Part shown: piece by piece, positions 52,284 to 59,645 of the stretch
Numbering within the stretch: the stretch's first letter is position 1
How the letters are laid out: each line of letters begins with the position of its first letter
Assembly (NCBI GenBank): GCA_964491515.1
Contig: CAZBGQ010000005.1
Location: forward strand, 1-64,000
DNA length: 64,000 nt
Source: CAZBGQ01 sp964491515
Lineage (GTDB): Bacteria > Patescibacteriota > Gracilibacteria > UBA1369 > UBA12473
Direction: 5' to 3'
Notes under the pieces: model-generated
Seen by the model: the letters and a program-made list of their open reading frames with translations, nothing else
Databases searched by the model: none
Told to the model about the DNA's origin: nothing
Made by a program: the position numbers and the translations under genes

Positions 52284-52781
52284 ATGCTTATCAAAAACTT
52301 ACTTCTCGGCGGTTCAGTACTTTCGCTCCTAATTCTCGCAGGATGCGGGGGAACATCAGGGGCAGACTATGCAGAATTCGCCCAGTGTCTAAACGATGAA
52401 GAAATTGTCATGTACGGGGCATTCTGGTGCCCTCACTGCGAGGATCAAAAGGACCTATTTGGTGATTCCTTCGAAAACATCAACTACGTAGAATGTGACG
52501 CCAACGGAGAAAATCCACAGCCTGAACTCTGTATTGCGAACCAGATCACTGGATATCCAACCTGGACACGAAGTGACGGAGAACAGATGGCTGGATTTCG
52601 AACATTGGAACAACTTGAAGCATTTTCAACTTGTGAACTGCCAGAGGGAGCTCCTCGTGAATCAGTAGAGCCGGCAGTTGAGGTTGTCGAACCAGTGGCG
52701 GAACCAACACCAGCACCGGTTGAAGAACTTGCGGGCGAGGAAGAAGTGGAAGAAACAGCCGAGCCGATTAGCGCTGAATAG
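52284..52781 (+). CDS. Thioredoxin-like lipoprotein, partner of VKOR
   Basis: This 165-residue protein has a lipoprotein signal peptide with lipobox LILAGC. Its thioredoxin-like domain has the active site FWCPHC and the cis-proline segment GYPTW. A Pro/Glu-rich disordered tail of about 45 residues ends the chain. CPHC is the DsbA-type active site, so with the adjacent VKOR it forms a disulfide-forming pair on the outer face of the membrane. It is co-transcribed and ends at a strong terminator. Confidence 0.92.
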   Translation: MLIKNLLLGGSVLSLLILAGCGGTSGADYAEFAQCLNDEEIVMYGAFWCPHCEDQKDLFGDSFENINYVECDANGENPQPELCIANQITGYPTWTRSDGEQMAGFRTLEQLEAFSTCELPEGAPRESVEPAVEVVEPVAEPTPAPVEELAGEEEVEETAEPISAE

Positions 52782-52803
52782 TTACCTGGAATTACATAGA
52801 CGA

Positions 52804-52829
52804 AGGGGCGAGTTGTCGCCCCTTTTTTC
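52804..52829 (+). terminator. Rho-independent terminator of the VKOR operon
   Basis: AGGGGCGA, loop GTTG, TCGCCCCT and a T run. Confidence 0.92.
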
Positions 52830-52872
52830 TTAGTGTAAGGATACAAAAGAATGCAAAAATTTGGACATGAAA

Positions 52873-52954
52873 AAACCCCCGCCCTCCCTTGAGTCAGGGG
52901 TTTCTTCGAATCTTGGAGGAGAGGTCTAGCCGAAGCCGGACAACCCTCAAGATT
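52873..52954 (-). terminator. Two hairpins downstream of the metallopeptidase gene
   Basis: AATCTTGG and CTCAAGATT (52909-52954) close one stem of 45 bases, just after the metallopeptidase stop. AAACCCC (52873-52879) and GGGGTTT (52897-52903) form a second, with an A run to the left that gives a U run on the minus transcript. Confidence 0.65.
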
Positions 52955-52960
52955 ATAGTT

Positions 52961-53803
52961 TTATGAATCAGATGACTCCAGAAGGGTCAAGAATGACTCC
53001 AGATCATAGTCCAGGCGAGTGGTGTCGTAATGACGATCCATCACCTGCAGAATTGGAGGCAGTGCGTCTGACGTGAAATTAAATTCAGTGTCTTCAAACA
53101 CTACATCCCGCATAAACTCATATTTATCATTAAGTGCACGATTGTGTGCTGCCTGGAAACGAAACAATGGTCCGTGAAGGACATACATCGCATAAGTTTC
53201 TGCAAACTCCTCATAAGGATTTTCCATGGCATATCCAGAAACAAAATCCCGTGTTCTTCCTGTAAAAGAGCTATTGTTCTTCCAAGACACACCATAAAGT
53301 GCGACGCTTGGATCGGAACTATACACAGTTTTTCCGCGATCCACAAATGTTGTTTTTTCACCGTAAAGTGATCGTCCCAGTAGTCCAGTATCAACCACAT
53401 GGCCAACCTCATGAATGAGGACAGCAGTGGTCTCTTCAACGCTCATATTCACGCAACGGAGGATCAAAGTATTTCCACCAGCCAAGCCACGACGCATCGT
53501 GGGGTCAAAGCTGAGAGTTAAACTTCGAACCGCCTTTACATGCTCAGCAGGCAAAACCTGAAAAGCACGAGCAACGGTATCTTCACAACGCCGAAGCGAA
53601 GCTGGATTCGCATTGCCACGAATCGAATAAGGAACATTTAAAGAGAGGAAGTCACGGCTCCTTTGGTGGGCCTCACGAGCGGGGACCGCGACATCCTGAG
53701 TCAGATAACTTCCATAGACCACCTCGGAGGTGGGGGAGTAAAGGGGACTCTGTACAAGTATTAGTTGGAAAAGGGCAAGACCTATCAGAGATGAACGAAA
53801 CAT
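52961..53803 (-). CDS. Exported HEXXH metallopeptidase-like protein
   Basis: This 280-residue protein has an N-terminal hydrophobic signal (MFRSSLIGLALFQLILVQS). The zinc site is HEVGHVVD with a likely third ligand in NPYEEFAETYAMYV, about 80 residues later. This spacing is typical of secreted zincin-like proteins such as the anthrax-lethal-factor-like group. Substrates are probably extracellular. It has its own promoter about 70 bases upstream. Confidence 0.8.
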   Translation of the reverse strand: MFRSSLIGLALFQLILVQSPLYSPTSEVVYGSYLTQDVAVPAREAHQRSRDFLSLNVPYSIRGNANPASLRRCEDTVARAFQVLPAEHVKAVRSLTLSFDPTMRRGLAGGNTLILRCVNMSVEETTAVLIHEVGHVVDTGLLGRSLYGEKTTFVDRGKTVYSSDPSVALYGVSWKNNSSFTGRTRDFVSGYAMENPYEEFAETYAMYVLHGPLFRFQAAHNRALNDKYEFMRDVVFEDTEFNFTSDALPPILQVMDRHYDTTRLDYDLESFLTLLESSDS

Positions 53804-53873
53804 GGAGTAAAGCGCTTAAAGATAAGGTTTTCGGCGCTTTTGTTTTTGTGTTCAGTTACTCGGTAGGCAGGGA

Positions 53874-53902
53874 AGTATATGTTATATATTTAGTTTTGTC
53901 AA
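53874..53902 (-). promoter_or_regulatory. Predicted promoter of the metallopeptidase gene
   Basis: Minus-strand TTGACA (53897-53902), 17-base spacer, TATACT (53874-53879). Confidence 0.62.
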
Positions 53903-54021
53903 GGGGTGGGTTCTGGGCCCTAATCCGAAATGCACGTAACAGAAGCAAAAGGAGGAGAAAAGTGAACTGGGGATTTCCAAATCAAATGACGGTTAAGGGA
54001 AATCACTTCGTATATGAATAT

Positions 54022-54065
54022 GTGCGCGTGCACACTTTTTGTGCTGATTTTAGGCTTAAATAAGG
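54022..54065 (-). pseudogene. Short remnant similar to the HNH endonuclease gene
   Basis: Plus-strand GTGCGCGTGCACACTTTTT is identical to 31221-31239 inside the HNH gene. The next 19 bases match at 12. On the minus strand it encodes KPKISTKSVHAH, against KPKIEIKSVHAH in the HNH protein. It lies in a 529-base stretch (53804-54332) without a convincing gene; the rest holds the promoter and hairpins listed here. Confidence 0.4.
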
Positions 54066-54128
54066 GATTTTACATATCGAAAAAAACCGCCAGGATGCGG
54101 AAGTGGGAAAACAAAATGGATTGGACTC

Positions 54129-54217
54129 GGGAGAGGTCAGTGAGGAAAGGCGCCGGACAGGGAAGCTGTACGAGCCAAAAATCAATCTAATCCTCTCCCG
54201 CGTAATGCGGGAGTTTT
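54129..54217 (+). promoter_or_regulatory. Attenuator-like leader: mutually exclusive stems ending in a terminator hairpin
   Basis: GGGAGAGG (54129-54136) can pair with CCTCTCCC (54192-54199). That competes with the terminator stem CTCCCGC (54195-54201) with GCGGGAG (54207-54213), followed by TTTT. Further right is a strong AAAGGAG site seven bases before an ATG at 54241. The only frame from there is a 71-codon one that enters GC-rich sequence and looks unnatural. The ACGAGCCAAA box at 54170 is shared with 30734. Confidence 0.4.
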
Positions 54218-54258
54218 GAGTGTTCTAAAGGAGATCAAAAATGAAAAGGTCCTTTCTA

Positions 54259-54284
54259 GGGGCGGCCGCCGAAGCGGCCGCCCC
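54259..54284 (-). terminator. GC-rich 11-bp hairpin downstream of the lipoprotein gene
   Basis: GGGGCGGCCGC, loop CGAA, GCGGCCGCCCC. It is a perfect stem without a clear T run, placed about 50 bases after the lipoprotein stop. Confidence 0.5.
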
Positions 54285-54332
54285 CAAAGGCTTCAGGTTA
54301 GGAAAGGAGGAAAGGACAAAAGAGAGGAAGGA

Positions 54333-54845
54333 TCAGAGGGAGGCAGGGGCGGGACGCCCCTTATACCACTTCCAGAACCACGTGATGGGTTCCCAGATGG
54401 TGACCACGAGGGCCACCATGGTCGCCCAGCTGAAGAACCCGAAGGTCCCCCAGTAGACGCCGAAGCAGACGGTCGCGAGCGTGATGCTCACGCCGCTCTG
54501 GATCGGGCCGGAGCCCTTCCAGACGCGGACAATGAACCCCAGGAAGAGGACGATGATGATCGCCCCTCCCTGAGCCATCTGTCCGAACCCTCGGAAGGGG
54601 TTCCACCCCTTGCTCTTCTTCTTGCTCTTCTTCGTCTTCTTCTTCCCCTTCTCTTCGGCCGCATCAGCGGCCTCCTCTCCGGCCTCGTAGGCCGCGAGTT
54701 CTCCCCGGAGGGAGTCGTCGCGATCCCAGCGGGACTGCCAGTCATCCGCGTCCTCGGCCTCGGTGGAGGTGGAGGACGACGAGCAACTGATCATTCCCAG
54801 GCTGAGGACCAGGAGGCACAGGGGGGTCAGCAGGAACTTCGACAT
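54333..54845 (-). CDS. GC-rich predicted lipoprotein with membrane helices
   Basis: This 170-residue protein starts at ATG 54845 (MSKFLLTPLCLLVLS). That start is chosen over the longer frame because a GGAGAT ribosome site lies eight bases upstream. The signal peptide ends in LGMISCSSSS, a lipobox-like Cys. An acidic stretch and a Lys-rich stretch (GKKKTKKSKKKSKGW) are followed by two or three transmembrane helices (AIIIVLFLGFIVRVW and FFSWATMVALVVTIW). The coding sequence uses G/C-ending codons almost throughout, unlike every neighbour. This points to recent transfer or a contaminating insert in the assembly. No family was recognised. Confidence 0.6.
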   Translation of the reverse strand: MSKFLLTPLCLLVLSLGMISCSSSSTSTEAEDADDWQSRWDRDDSLRGELAAYEAGEEAADAAEEKGKKKTKKSKKKSKGWNPFRGFGQMAQGGAIIIVLFLGFIVRVWKGSGPIQSGVSITLATVCFGVYWGTFGFFSWATMVALVVTIWEPITWFWKWYKGRPAPASL

Positions 54846-54899
54846 AACGGATCTCCGGACGCGTGCAGGAGGCACGGGTCAATGTAAACACTCAGACAA

Positions 54900-54944
54900 C
54901 TCGGATTCGAACCTGAAATTGCCGATTTCAGAGCCCAATCCGAG
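54900..54944. promoter_or_regulatory. Two-stem hairpin in the lipoprotein leader
   Basis: CTCGGATT (54900-54907) pairs with AATCCGAG (54937-54944). Inside, CTGAAAT (54913-54919) pairs with ATTTCAG (54925-54931). Both stems are perfect, separated by a symmetric 5/5 internal loop and capped by a 5-base loop. It lies between the predicted promoter and the lipoprotein start. Confidence 0.6.
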
Positions 54945-55076
54945 CCATCTTCTCAAACCGCATCACAGAGAGTCCAAGAAGACACAAATCACCAGTAAAT
55001 GGCGGACTTATGCCCTCATCTCTCTCTGTCATGCTCCGAGTTTTCAAGGAACATCTCATCGGTACTGTCTAATAAA

Positions 55077-55105
55077 AATTTAGCACATTTATGCAAATAT
55101 GTCAA
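55077..55105 (-). promoter_or_regulatory. Predicted promoter reading toward the lipoprotein gene
   Basis: Minus-strand TTGACA (55100-55105), 17-base spacer, TAAATT (55077-55082). The implied leader is about 225 bases and contains the hairpin at 54900-54944. Confidence 0.55.
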
Positions 55106-55139
55106 GTGCCCAGCGGACGATATTCATTCCAATTAGCTT

Positions 55140-58100
55140 CTACCAAGGCCATCGATCGAACTTGATTGGCCCAATACGATGAGTGTACGTATATTCATCC
55201 ACCATATTTCCCAATGTGCTTCCTAGTTCATCAAGCAAAGCTTCTTCCTCTCGCGCTCGTCGTCCGGGCTCTTTATATGGATTAGTCATAATATCCAAGA
55301 CCGCCTCCTTGCGTTCATTTTCTGCAACATCGTAGAGTTCTTCGAGCCGCTTGGTGCGCTTTTTGTCTTTCTTCTTCTCCTTTTTGGATAGCTTTATTCG
55401 ACCTGCTTCCAGGGCCTCCCTCATGGGATCTTCAAACTTAATCATGAAAACATGATTGGCCACTTCTTCGGCATGATCCCTCAAAGCAGGCACATGGTCC
55501 GGAGAACAAGGGTCACCCAATAGATCTTCACCTTCCTCTTCACACCGTTGAACCAGCCCATCCACATCAACTGTATAGTCTGGATGGTTGAGGAAATCAG
55601 GTTGAGCAGAAAACTCCTCAAAACTCAAAAGATCCAATTCATCCGGAATTTCATCCGCCCCAATCGCTTGATGATAGAAAGTTCCAGTAGTTCCTTCTCC
55701 ATGTTCATCTGCATGGAACACCACACGCATAATTTCTTTATGGACGTAACGTAAGTAAGCCTCATGTGCATCAGAGAATTGATCAGCTGGAAGGTCGCTG
55801 ATAAATCCAGTGTGCTTATGCTGAAGCGCCACAACACGATTTAGTACATCATGAGGAGTCCGTGCACCCATAACCTCACTTCCTTGGTAATTAAACTTGC
55901 TAGCTTCCGCGCGTAGCCGACGAATGGACTGGCGATAATGAAGGCTGTCATAACCCATGGACTGGGCCGCATAATAGATAGTGTCAAAGCGAGTCTCCGA
56001 GAATTTTTCTCTTGGATTTTTTCGAGTCATTTCATGGATTTCCTCCTTAAGTGCCTCACCATACATGGTAAAATCACGTAAGTATTTGTTTCCAAAATCC
56101 CCATCAAGTACACGTCGCCATGCATCAGATTTCTGCGTGGGAGTTAGCGAATCATCCAGCATAATACGAGTCAAATCGCGACGGTAATCATTAGCAGCTT
56201 CTTGGCGCTTGTAGTCAATGAGAGAATGCCATTTGTTCTGCATCACAGGTCCCTGGAATCCAGTCTCAAAGTCAAGACCAGCAAAGTCCCTCAATGAATG
56301 ATCTTCCATGCCATCAAAAATATCTCTCAAATTATCAAATGGACGATTGAATTCAGGATGGGCTGTCGCATAATCAACCTGTGCATCAATCATTGTTGGA
56401 GTCATTTCCATGTCAGTAACATCAATGGTTTTCTTGCTGGGATCATATTCGCCAATCCAAACCACTGGCAATTTAGTTGCTGGATCAATTTCATCGAATG
56501 TTATCTTAATAGCATCACGTCCTGGAACTTTTTCCCATGTGTATGGAGTGTTTAGCCCACGAACTGAACCAACTAATAGCTCTAGAGCTGGGTCGCGTCC
56601 CTCAATTGTCTGCCACTCTTTATAGGTTGGCAATTTTCGCAATTCGGAAACAGCATCATCGAAATCATCTTTCGAGATAACTCGGTCAGCAGCATCTCCG
56701 CGTACACCTTTGTTTAAAATATGGTCAAATTTATCTTGAAGGTGGGTAAGGTACGCCTGCTCTGTAGCAGTGAACTTATCTCCTAGTGCGGCCGTGGACG
56801 CAGGGTCTAGTTTGCTGAATTCCTTAGTTCGGTCGTACCAAATATCTAGTACGGTAAATGTAAATTCCTGTTTGAATTCTGCGTTCTTATTATCAAGTCC
56901 CTGAACATCATATTGTTGGATAGAAGCCAAGAAATCATCAAATAGATCATCATACTCTTGATTAGGATGGCCGAGATGTTGGAGTTTTTTGTAGGCATCT
57001 TTTTCGCTCATGCCGGTCAATTGGGTTGGCCAGTGACGAAGGTTAGACAACGGATTGCCAACCTCTTCATCGTAGATGCGAGCGATGTCCTCCAAGCTCG
57101 TAGCTGAAGTCAATTCTTCTTCATAATTATCAAGGAAATGTTCTTGCTTAAAGTCGACCAACTCTTCCCAAAAGCGATTTGTAAGAGAACGTGGGACTAG
57201 CAATGGAGCTGCTTCTTTAATTTCGCCGAAAGAACTCCTAATAGACTCTTGAGCTATTTCCATCTTTTCTTGTACAAAGGAAGAAGTGACCTCAATTGAA
57301 GTAAATATATACTCTTGATGAGCGCCTGATGCTGACATAACAGATTTAAACTCAAACTTACCTCCACTAATCGTGCATTCACCTTGCCTCGCGGTTCCTG
57401 TGGCCGTAGCTCGGATATCAGGTATTTTAGTAACCGTGATTGGCATCTGAGACGTTGCCTCAATAACTTCAGTCAAACTTGAAAGGACTGAAGCTACCTG
57501 GTCTTTAATAATAGTGTCATCTAATTTAGTGAGAGATTGAGCTCCACCATCAAAGCTTAATTTATTTTTTCGATTAAATTCAACCACCACTCTTCGAGCG
57601 CTAGGGTCATGTCCGAAATCTTGAGCCGGTTTATACTCAGCGATAGCCCATTCCTTTTCCTCAGCGTCCCATTCAGGATTGATCGAAAGGCCGAGGGCCG
57701 CAACTTCTGTCGCCATCTGTGAATCCACATGCCGACTCAGAGTTGAAGCAAATGTTTCCTGAACAGCTTGATCAGCCGCATCACCGATTTCAAGTGTCAT
57801 TGTTGAACCAGGTCCAACTTCAACTACATATCCAATCACTCCATCAGAGTCCTTTTTAGACTCATCAATCGTGTATTCAAATTTGTATCCCTTAATGAAA
57901 AGGTATCCTTTATCATTCTTTGGTTTCTCCACATCTACAGCCAAATCTTCAAATCCCTTAGCTTTAGATACAGAACGCGTACGATCGGAATCGACGTTTT
58001 GTCGAAGCTTAGATCCACCACTTTTCGTCGTATCCTTCGAACTTGTCCCTCCTGTAACCGCATCATTTGCAGCTTCGGTAAGGATAGGAGCTTTATCATA

Positions 58101-59135
58101 TTTATCCATAAGCACACTCAACGTGGTCCAAGATCCAGTCGAAGGAATATAACGTTCTTTTGCCCTCGCAATGTCATCTTGATGAGGGCCAATCATGTCT
58201 TCCATTAAACGGTAAAACTCACGTCCACGAGATTGCTTAAAAATAGCTTCACTCATATTTTTCCTATACCTAGCAGGGATAGAGCGTCGAAGTCGTTTCA
58301 TATCCATTTCACGAGAAGAAGTCCGGCTAGACCCGGTCGTAGCAGATTCATAAGATTTGAGTAGATATTTAAATGGTACATCTGCAAAACCAAACATGTA
58401 TCGAAGCTGTTTCCGTGTGGCTTCTGAGGCATCGGGTAAATGGTCTTCAGCCAATGCAAGCAGTTCTTCTTGCTCTCCATCAGAAACCGAAGATTCAATG
58501 GCCTCAAACAAGGTCTGTCCATTGAAGATAGGGCCACCGAAATGATTGATTGCTAGAGCTCCTGCTCCACCTTTAACAATCCACTGGAAAAGAGGAATTC
58601 CTCCTTCTCCTCCAACCTTCTTGTTCCAGGCTTTGGCCGCAATCCATACCAAGACAACACCAGCCAATGTACTGGCTAGGGGGTTTTCCTTGAATCGATC
58701 TCCAACGTGCTCCACTGTCTTTCCTAGAAATCCCTCAGAAACATCCTCAGAAAGGACAGTAACGCCTTCTTCAAAGTTGAGAGATCGCTCTTTCTTCCCT
58801 TTAAGAAAACGAACAATCGCATCTAACATAGCCTTAGCATCCTCATCTCCAGATTCAAGTTTGCTAATGAATTCTTCTGAATTATCAGGCATAATCATTG
58901 CCATGGCTACCCGGAAATGGTCCTTAGCGACATCATCACCAGATTCAAGAACAGTATTCCAATCAGTGAAATAATCAACACGATTGGCTTCGCAGTACTC
59001 GATAACTTGCTGCATGTTGGCACGCAGTCCCTTTCTAATGTCTTTTTTTAATCCTTGTAGCGATTCATCCGTAGGATTAATCACATCCAAGGCTTCAATC
59101 TCAAAGTCTAGTTTTTCCGGAGTACCTGCTCCCAT
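55140..59135 (-). CDS. Very large protein of unknown function with a membrane region
   Basis: This 1331-residue protein starts at ATG. Residues 1-150 are soluble. A hydrophobic segment (NPLASTLAGVVLVWIAAKAW) followed by IVKGGAGALAINHFGG at about 150-200 is probably one or two membrane helices. The remaining 1100 residues are mostly helical and charged, with repeated small alpha/beta parts that contain tyrosine and threonine strands (GYLFIKGYKFEYTIDE, ATGTARQGECTISGGKFEFK). No catalytic motif is recognised. It is the last of three unknown genes in a row on the minus strand, probably an operon, and may build a large membrane-attached complex. Confidence 0.75.
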   Translation of the reverse strand: MGAGTPEKLDFEIEALDVINPTDESLQGLKKDIRKGLRANMQQVIEYCEANRVDYFTDWNTVLESGDDVAKDHFRVAMAMIMPDNSEEFISKLESGDEDAKAMLDAIVRFLKGKKERSLNFEEGVTVLSEDVSEGFLGKTVEHVGDRFKENPLASTLAGVVLVWIAAKAWNKKVGGEGGIPLFQWIVKGGAGALAINHFGGPIFNGQTLFEAIESSVSDGEQEELLALAEDHLPDASEATRKQLRYMFGFADVPFKYLLKSYESATTGSSRTSSREMDMKRLRRSIPARYRKNMSEAIFKQSRGREFYRLMEDMIGPHQDDIARAKERYIPSTGSWTTLSVLMDKYDKAPILTEAANDAVTGGTSSKDTTKSGGSKLRQNVDSDRTRSVSKAKGFEDLAVDVEKPKNDKGYLFIKGYKFEYTIDESKKDSDGVIGYVVEVGPGSTMTLEIGDAADQAVQETFASTLSRHVDSQMATEVAALGLSINPEWDAEEKEWAIAEYKPAQDFGHDPSARRVVVEFNRKNKLSFDGGAQSLTKLDDTIIKDQVASVLSSLTEVIEATSQMPITVTKIPDIRATATGTARQGECTISGGKFEFKSVMSASGAHQEYIFTSIEVTSSFVQEKMEIAQESIRSSFGEIKEAAPLLVPRSLTNRFWEELVDFKQEHFLDNYEEELTSATSLEDIARIYDEEVGNPLSNLRHWPTQLTGMSEKDAYKKLQHLGHPNQEYDDLFDDFLASIQQYDVQGLDNKNAEFKQEFTFTVLDIWYDRTKEFSKLDPASTAALGDKFTATEQAYLTHLQDKFDHILNKGVRGDAADRVISKDDFDDAVSELRKLPTYKEWQTIEGRDPALELLVGSVRGLNTPYTWEKVPGRDAIKITFDEIDPATKLPVVWIGEYDPSKKTIDVTDMEMTPTMIDAQVDYATAHPEFNRPFDNLRDIFDGMEDHSLRDFAGLDFETGFQGPVMQNKWHSLIDYKRQEAANDYRRDLTRIMLDDSLTPTQKSDAWRRVLDGDFGNKYLRDFTMYGEALKEEIHEMTRKNPREKFSETRFDTIYYAAQSMGYDSLHYRQSIRRLRAEASKFNYQGSEVMGARTPHDVLNRVVALQHKHTGFISDLPADQFSDAHEAYLRYVHKEIMRVVFHADEHGEGTTGTFYHQAIGADEIPDELDLLSFEEFSAQPDFLNHPDYTVDVDGLVQRCEEEGEDLLGDPCSPDHVPALRDHAEEVANHVFMIKFEDPMREALEAGRIKLSKKEKKKDKKRTKRLEELYDVAENERKEAVLDIMTNPYKEPGRRAREEEALLDELGSTLGNMVDEYTYTHRIGPIKFDRWPW

Positions 59136-59238
59136 AAAGTTTAGGCTATATCCTTAAAATTTATCTTATAATTCTAGCATAAATAGCATGGTTTTGCAAC
59201 AGGAGAAGCACGGTATATAGATAGCACGCAGTCGAAAT

Positions 59239-59261
59239 GGCTTACTTAAGCCAAATAAGGA
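59239..59261. repeat. Palindrome similar to a site in the HNH gene
   Basis: GGCTTACTTAAGCC is a near-copy of GGCTTACGTAAGCC at 31252-31265 in the HNH gene. It is followed by AAATAAGG, as is GAGCC at 30735; the 13 bases AGCCAAATAAGGA are identical at both places. Confidence 0.35.
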
Positions 59262-59291
59262 AAAGAAGGAGAAGGTAAGATTTTCCAAAAA

Positions 59292-59636
59292 CTAGGCTTC
59301 ATCAGCCTCGGCCAAAACCATTTGAACCGCTTCTTCACGTGCCATTACGTCATCATAGCTAGATATCAGGGCACCTTCAACAACCTCAGTAATGTTCGGG
59401 CGATTTGTAACCATGGCCTGGACCGCCTCTTGGACATCAGCTTGAGGGTGGGTACCAAGATAGTCATCATAAACCCTCCAATCATCTTCTGTGAGGGAAT
59501 GGGCGAGTGCATCTTCAATCTGCTCATCCACAATGTCTCCAATACGCAGTTCGAGAGCTTTTTGCATATTAGGCCCAACTTTCCCAAGTTTGAGATCCTT
59601 TACAATACGGTGAATGAAATCGAGAAAAGTCTTCAT
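59292..59636 (-). CDS. Small helical hypothetical protein
   Basis: This 114-residue acidic helical protein has ATG MKTFLDFIHRIVKDLKLG. No family was recognised. It lies 9 bases after the 918-residue gene and upstream of the 1331-residue gene, so it is probably part of the same operon. Confidence 0.68.
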   Translation of the reverse strand: MKTFLDFIHRIVKDLKLGKVGPNMQKALELRIGDIVDEQIEDALAHSLTEDDWRVYDDYLGTHPQADVQEAVQAMVTNRPNITEVVEGALISSYDDVMAREEAVQMVLAEADEA

Positions 59637-59645
59637 ACAAAAAAA

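Noticed and set aside
53791..54063. A 90-codon plus-strand frame
   Set aside because: It starts inside the metallopeptidase signal-peptide region, contains that gene's promoter on the other strand, and has no protein-like pattern.
54216..54887. A 223-codon plus-strand frame, opposite the GC-rich lipoprotein gene
   Set aside because: It is rich in Gly, Pro, Arg and Glu as expected of an antisense shadow in GC-rich DNA, while the minus strand has a signal peptide, membrane helices and a good ribosome site.
54899..54960. Possible tRNA gene on the minus strand (TTCGAA and a CTG anticodon-like loop)
   Set aside because: T-stem and anticodon-stem pairing fail at several positions and no acceptor stem forms; the perfect two-stem hairpin explains the sequence better.
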